NCBI GenBank assembly: GCA_903902855.1
Contig: CAIUWK010000069.1
Location: 1 to 35,941 of the forward strand
DNA: 35,941 nt
Source of the DNA: an uncultured Geobacter sp.
Lineage (GTDB): Bacteria; Desulfobacterota; Desulfuromonadia; Geobacterales; CAIOGM01
Direction of reading: 5' to 3'
A program made the position numbers and the translations under genes. Under the pieces are notes generated by a model. It was not told where the DNA came from. It saw nothing but the letters and a program-made list of their open reading frames with translations, and did not search any database. Within the stretch, counting starts at the first letter, position 1; each line of letters opens with the position of its first letter. Below are positions 33,833 to 35,941 of the stretch, piece after piece.

Positions 33833-33929
33833 AGGCTGAAGACTGAAGACTGAAGTTTAATCCCGTCTTGTATAAGTCGACCGTAGTGATTCTGTAGAGA
33901 TTTTACTAATAATCTTCAGCCTTCAGCCT
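33833..33929. repeat. Inverted repeat built of CTGAAGR heptamers
   Basis: The left arm AGGCTGAAGACTGAAG (33833-33848) continues with another ACTGAAG. The right arm CTTCAGCCTTCAGCCT (33914-33929) is its inverse with one mismatch. The arms enclose about 65 bp of AT-richer sequence. It lies 20 bases after the ppk stop and before the next gene. It could act as a transcript 3' structure or be a dispersed intergenic repeat. Confidence 0.65.
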
Positions 33930-33961
33930 ATCAACCTGAGTAGCAACCAAGGAGACACGCC

Positions 33962-34141
33962 ATGAATATGGAGTTGGTAGTAAAGGAACGGATCGAGGCG
34001 CTGGAAAGCATCATTGAGCATCTCCAGGAAAACGGTCAGAGGCGACGACGCTATTATCAGGAAAAATGTGAGAGCTATCGCCGCGTCCTCTCGGATCTCT
34101 CCAGGAAGACAGGTCAGTCTCACGGGGATCTTTCCCGCTAG
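33962..34141 (+). CDS. Small charged helical protein of 59 residues
   Basis: ATG 33962 has AAGGAG seven bases upstream. The product is highly charged and predicted helical, probably coiled-coil, with heptad-like spacing of Leu/Ile (ELVVKERIEALESIIEHL), a run of four Arg (QRRRRYYQEK) and SYRRVLSDLSRK. There is no membrane segment. It precedes the MgtE_N/CBS gene by 63 bases in the same direction. No family is recognised; the Arg cluster would suit binding to a polyanion. Confidence 0.6.
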   Translation: MNMELVVKERIEALESIIEHLQENGQRRRRYYQEKCESYRRVLSDLSRKTGQSHGDLSR

Positions 34142-34204
34142 AGGCCTGCAGCCGCCCGCAACTTCAAGCCGGACAGGGTGCCGGCCATCCGTGCAAGGAT
34201 AAAA

Positions 34205-35467
34205 ATGACCGAAGAACTCGACGAAGTAAATCTCAGCCGCGTGCTGGACAAGACCGTTATCGATGAAAAAGGCCAGGAAATAGGCAAGTTGGACGATCTG
34301 ATCATGATTCCGGGGGAGGGATTCCCGCAAGTATCACACCTCATCGTCAGGAGCCGAAAACAGCTGATCATCATTCCCTGGCTGGCCATCACTCTCTTCA
34401 ACCGTTTTGTCATCTCCATAGGGCGAAGCACGGTCGAGTTCCCGCGGCATGAAGCGACCGAGGGGGAGATCCTTCTCAAACGGGATATTCTCGACAAGCA
34501 GATCGTGGATGTGGACGGGGCCAAGGTCGTCCGGGTCAATGACATAAAACTTGGCAAATACAAGGAATTTCTCTGTATCCTTTCAGTGGACATCGGCCTG
34601 GCCGGTCTGCTGCGGCGCCTGGGATACGACCGGGTGGGGAAGAAGGTCGCCGCGCTCCTGAAGAAAGAGATCCCTCGCCAGGAGATCAGTTGGGAATACG
34701 TACAACCGCTGGAGATGAACCTTTCCCGGCTGACCCTGACCATGGCCCATGACCAGCTTGCGGAGATGCACCCGGCTGACCTGGCCACCATCATCTCCAA
34801 CATCTCCCACCAGCAGATCCAGGCGGTCCTCACTTCCCTTGACACCGAAACCGCAGGGGAGGCAATCCACGAACTGGAACCTGAACTGAGAAGCCGGGTC
34901 ATCAACGAGATGGACAGCGAACTGGCATCGGACATCCTGGAAGAGATGGAACCCGACGAGGCCGCCGACGTCCTGGGAGATCTCACCCAGGAGAAGGCCC
35001 AGGAGCTTCTGAACCTCATGGATGCCGAAGATGCCGGAGACATCAAGGAGTTGCTTGAACACGAGGAAGATACGGCCGGTGGGCTCATGAACAACTGGTT
35101 CCTGACTATCCCGCAAACCTTCACCGCCGGCGAGGCCTTCGAGGAGGTCAGGAAAAACGCCCATGAAATAGAGATGGTCTACTACGTCTATGTGCTGGAT
35201 GACGCTCAGCGGCTGGTGGGGGTGGTGAGCCTGAGGGAACTCCTCATCAGCCCTTCCGAGACCCCCATACCGGAGATCATGGTGGATTATGTGAAATCGG
35301 TGACGGCCGACGCCGAACCCGAGGAGGTACTGGAAATCATCGCCAAGTACAACCTCATTGCCGTACCGGTTCTTGACGACCAGGAGAAGGTCCTGGGAAT
35401 CGTGACGGTGGATGATATTCTGGAGCCCTTTCTCCCCTACGCGCTGAAACGGAAGCGGCACGGGTAG
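34205..35467 (+). CDS. PRC-barrel-like - MgtE_N - CBS regulatory protein without a transport domain
   Basis: The 420-residue soluble protein has two PRC-barrel-like segments (VIDEKGQEIGKLDDLIMIPG at 18-37, and a second near 95-140). The helical superhelix of the MgtE N domain follows (about 175-290, LHPADLATII then EEMEPDEAADVLGDL), then a CBS pair (about 295-415, VVSLRELL and GIVTVDDIL). In MgtE channels the N and CBS domains bind Mg2+ and gate the pore, but here the pore domain is absent. ATG 34205 is preferred over an upstream GTG because AAGGA precedes it. The next gene encodes an Nramp-related carrier, so this protein probably senses Mg2+ or nucleotide and gates that carrier in trans. 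Confidence 0.85.
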   Translation: MTEELDEVNLSRVLDKTVIDEKGQEIGKLDDLIMIPGEGFPQVSHLIVRSRKQLIIIPWLAITLFNRFVISIGRSTVEFPRHEATEGEILLKRDILDKQIVDVDGAKVVRVNDIKLGKYKEFLCILSVDIGLAGLLRRLGYDRVGKKVAALLKKEIPRQEISWEYVQPLEMNLSRLTLTMAHDQLAEMHPADLATIISNISHQQIQAVLTSLDTETAGEAIHELEPELRSRVINEMDSELASDILEEMEPDEAADVLGDLTQEKAQELLNLMDAEDAGDIKELLEHEEDTAGGLMNNWFLTIPQTFTAGEAFEEVRKNAHEIEMVYYVYVLDDAQRLVGVVSLRELLISPSETPIPEIMVDYVKSVTADAEPEEVLEIIAKYNLIAVPVLDDQEKVLGIVTVDDILEPFLPYALKRKRHG

Positions 35468-35518
35468 CAGTCGGATTAATACCGGTCAACTGCAATTTCA
35501 TTTACGCTGGAGGCATTC

Positions 35519-35941
35519 ATGTTCGCAGGTTCCACCTTTTCACGGCTCGTGAGACCGTTGACCAAGATAAACGTCAAGAACATCATGCTTTTCCTGGCCA
35601 TCCTGGGTCCCGGCATCATCACCGCCAACGTGGACAACGACGCCGGTGGGGTCACCACCTACTCCCTGGCCGGGGCCAGATTCGGCTACGCCCTCCTCTG
35701 GCTCATGATCCCCACCACCATCGCCCTGGTGGTCATTCAGGAGATGTGCGCCCGGATGGGGGCGGTGACGGGGAAGGGGCTTTCGGACCTGATCCGGGAG
35801 ACCTTCGGGGTTAAGACCACTTTCTACGTGATGATCGCGCTCCTGTTGACCAACATGGGAAACTCCATCTCCGAATTCGCGGGGATCGCCGCCAGTCTGG
35901 AGATCTTCGGCATCAGCAAGTATCTCTCCGTACCGGTGGCA
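35519..35941 (+). CDS. Nramp-related divalent-metal transporter (3' end outside the window)
   Basis: The first 141 residues are present. After a short N-terminal tail, helix 1 reads LGPGIITANVDNDAGGVTTY, followed by the next two or three membrane segments. In classical Mn/Fe Nramp proteins the metal site in helix 1 is DPGN. Here it is NDAGG, which marks a divergent branch. Nramp-related magnesium transporters are one such branch, and the MgtE_N/CBS gene 51 bases upstream favours Mg2+; Mn2+ remains possible. The ribosome site is GGAGG (35508-35512), close to ATG 35519. The helix 6 metal-binding residues that would help decide are beyond the window. Confidence 0.85.
   Translation, partial: MFAGSTFSRLVRPLTKINVKNIMLFLAILGPGIITANVDNDAGGVTTYSLAGARFGYALLWLMIPTTIALVVIQEMCARMGAVTGKGLSDLIRETFGVKTTFYVMIALLLTNMGNSISEFAGIAASLEIFGISKYLSVPVA

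Noticed and set aside
1-35941. CRISPR arrays, tRNA or rRNA genes, prophage or plasmid origin
   Set aside because: No regularly spaced repeats, cloverleaf-like sequences, rRNA segments or phage structural genes were noticed on reading either strand.

Overview
The window looks like a chromosomal segment of a Desulfuromonadota bacterium, most likely Geobacterales. This is inferred from gene content: a phosphate/polyphosphate-type porin, a PEP-CTERM protein, paired CHAD proteins beside polyphosphate enzymes, an RMD1/DUF155 protein, the carboxyspermidine route and an MgtE_N/CBS protein beside an Nramp-like carrier. Coding is dense, Shine-Dalgarno sites are strong, and many neighbouring genes overlap by ATGA or GTGA.

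Layout. 1-2856: minus-strand porin, a roughly 160 bp inverted-repeat element with a 9 bp target duplication, then a SixA-like/helix-hairpin-helix gene pair. 2857-5829: CBS-PAS hybrid histidine kinase with HPt domain and a coupled 43-residue membrane peptide. 5826-11878: a chemoreceptor that has lost its N-terminus, then an exported double metallophosphoesterase and PEP-CTERM gene pair with a structured leader. 11879-16434: a minus-strand operon of an unrecognised 802-residue protein, a phosphatidylserine decarboxylase and an Lgt-like membrane protein; the decarboxylase start region is tandemly duplicated. 16435-19727: two small proteins, then nspC and carboxynorspermidine synthase. 19783-19956: the relic of a histidine kinase ATPase domain. 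20046-23205: overlapping CHAD - ParA - CYTH/Nudix operon. 23234-28640: minus-strand operon of a PHP/glycosyltransferase fusion, an exported DUF6134-like protein, an RMD1 protein, a small protein and ornithine decarboxylase. 29105-33812: overlapping CHAD - ppx - ppk operon. 33833-35941: a heptamer inverted repeat, a 59-residue charged protein, an MgtE_N/CBS protein and the start of an Nramp-related transporter.

How the genes may work together. Two themes recur. One is polyphosphate: porin, phosphoesterase, two CHAD proteins, CYTH/Nudix, Ppx/GppA and Ppk1. The other is polyamine synthesis: ornithine decarboxylase makes putrescine, which carboxynorspermidine synthase and NspC convert to spermidine. 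Polyphosphate granules bind polyamines and divalent cations, so the cation-transport pair at the right edge may belong to the same physiology (inference). The most distinctive unit is the CHAD-ParA-CYTH/Nudix operon. CHAD proteins are known to bind polyphosphate granules and ParA ATPases position cargo on the nucleoid, so it could be a granule-positioning system.

Limits: no homology search was run. Family calls come from motifs read in the translations, and RNA structures were paired by eye.
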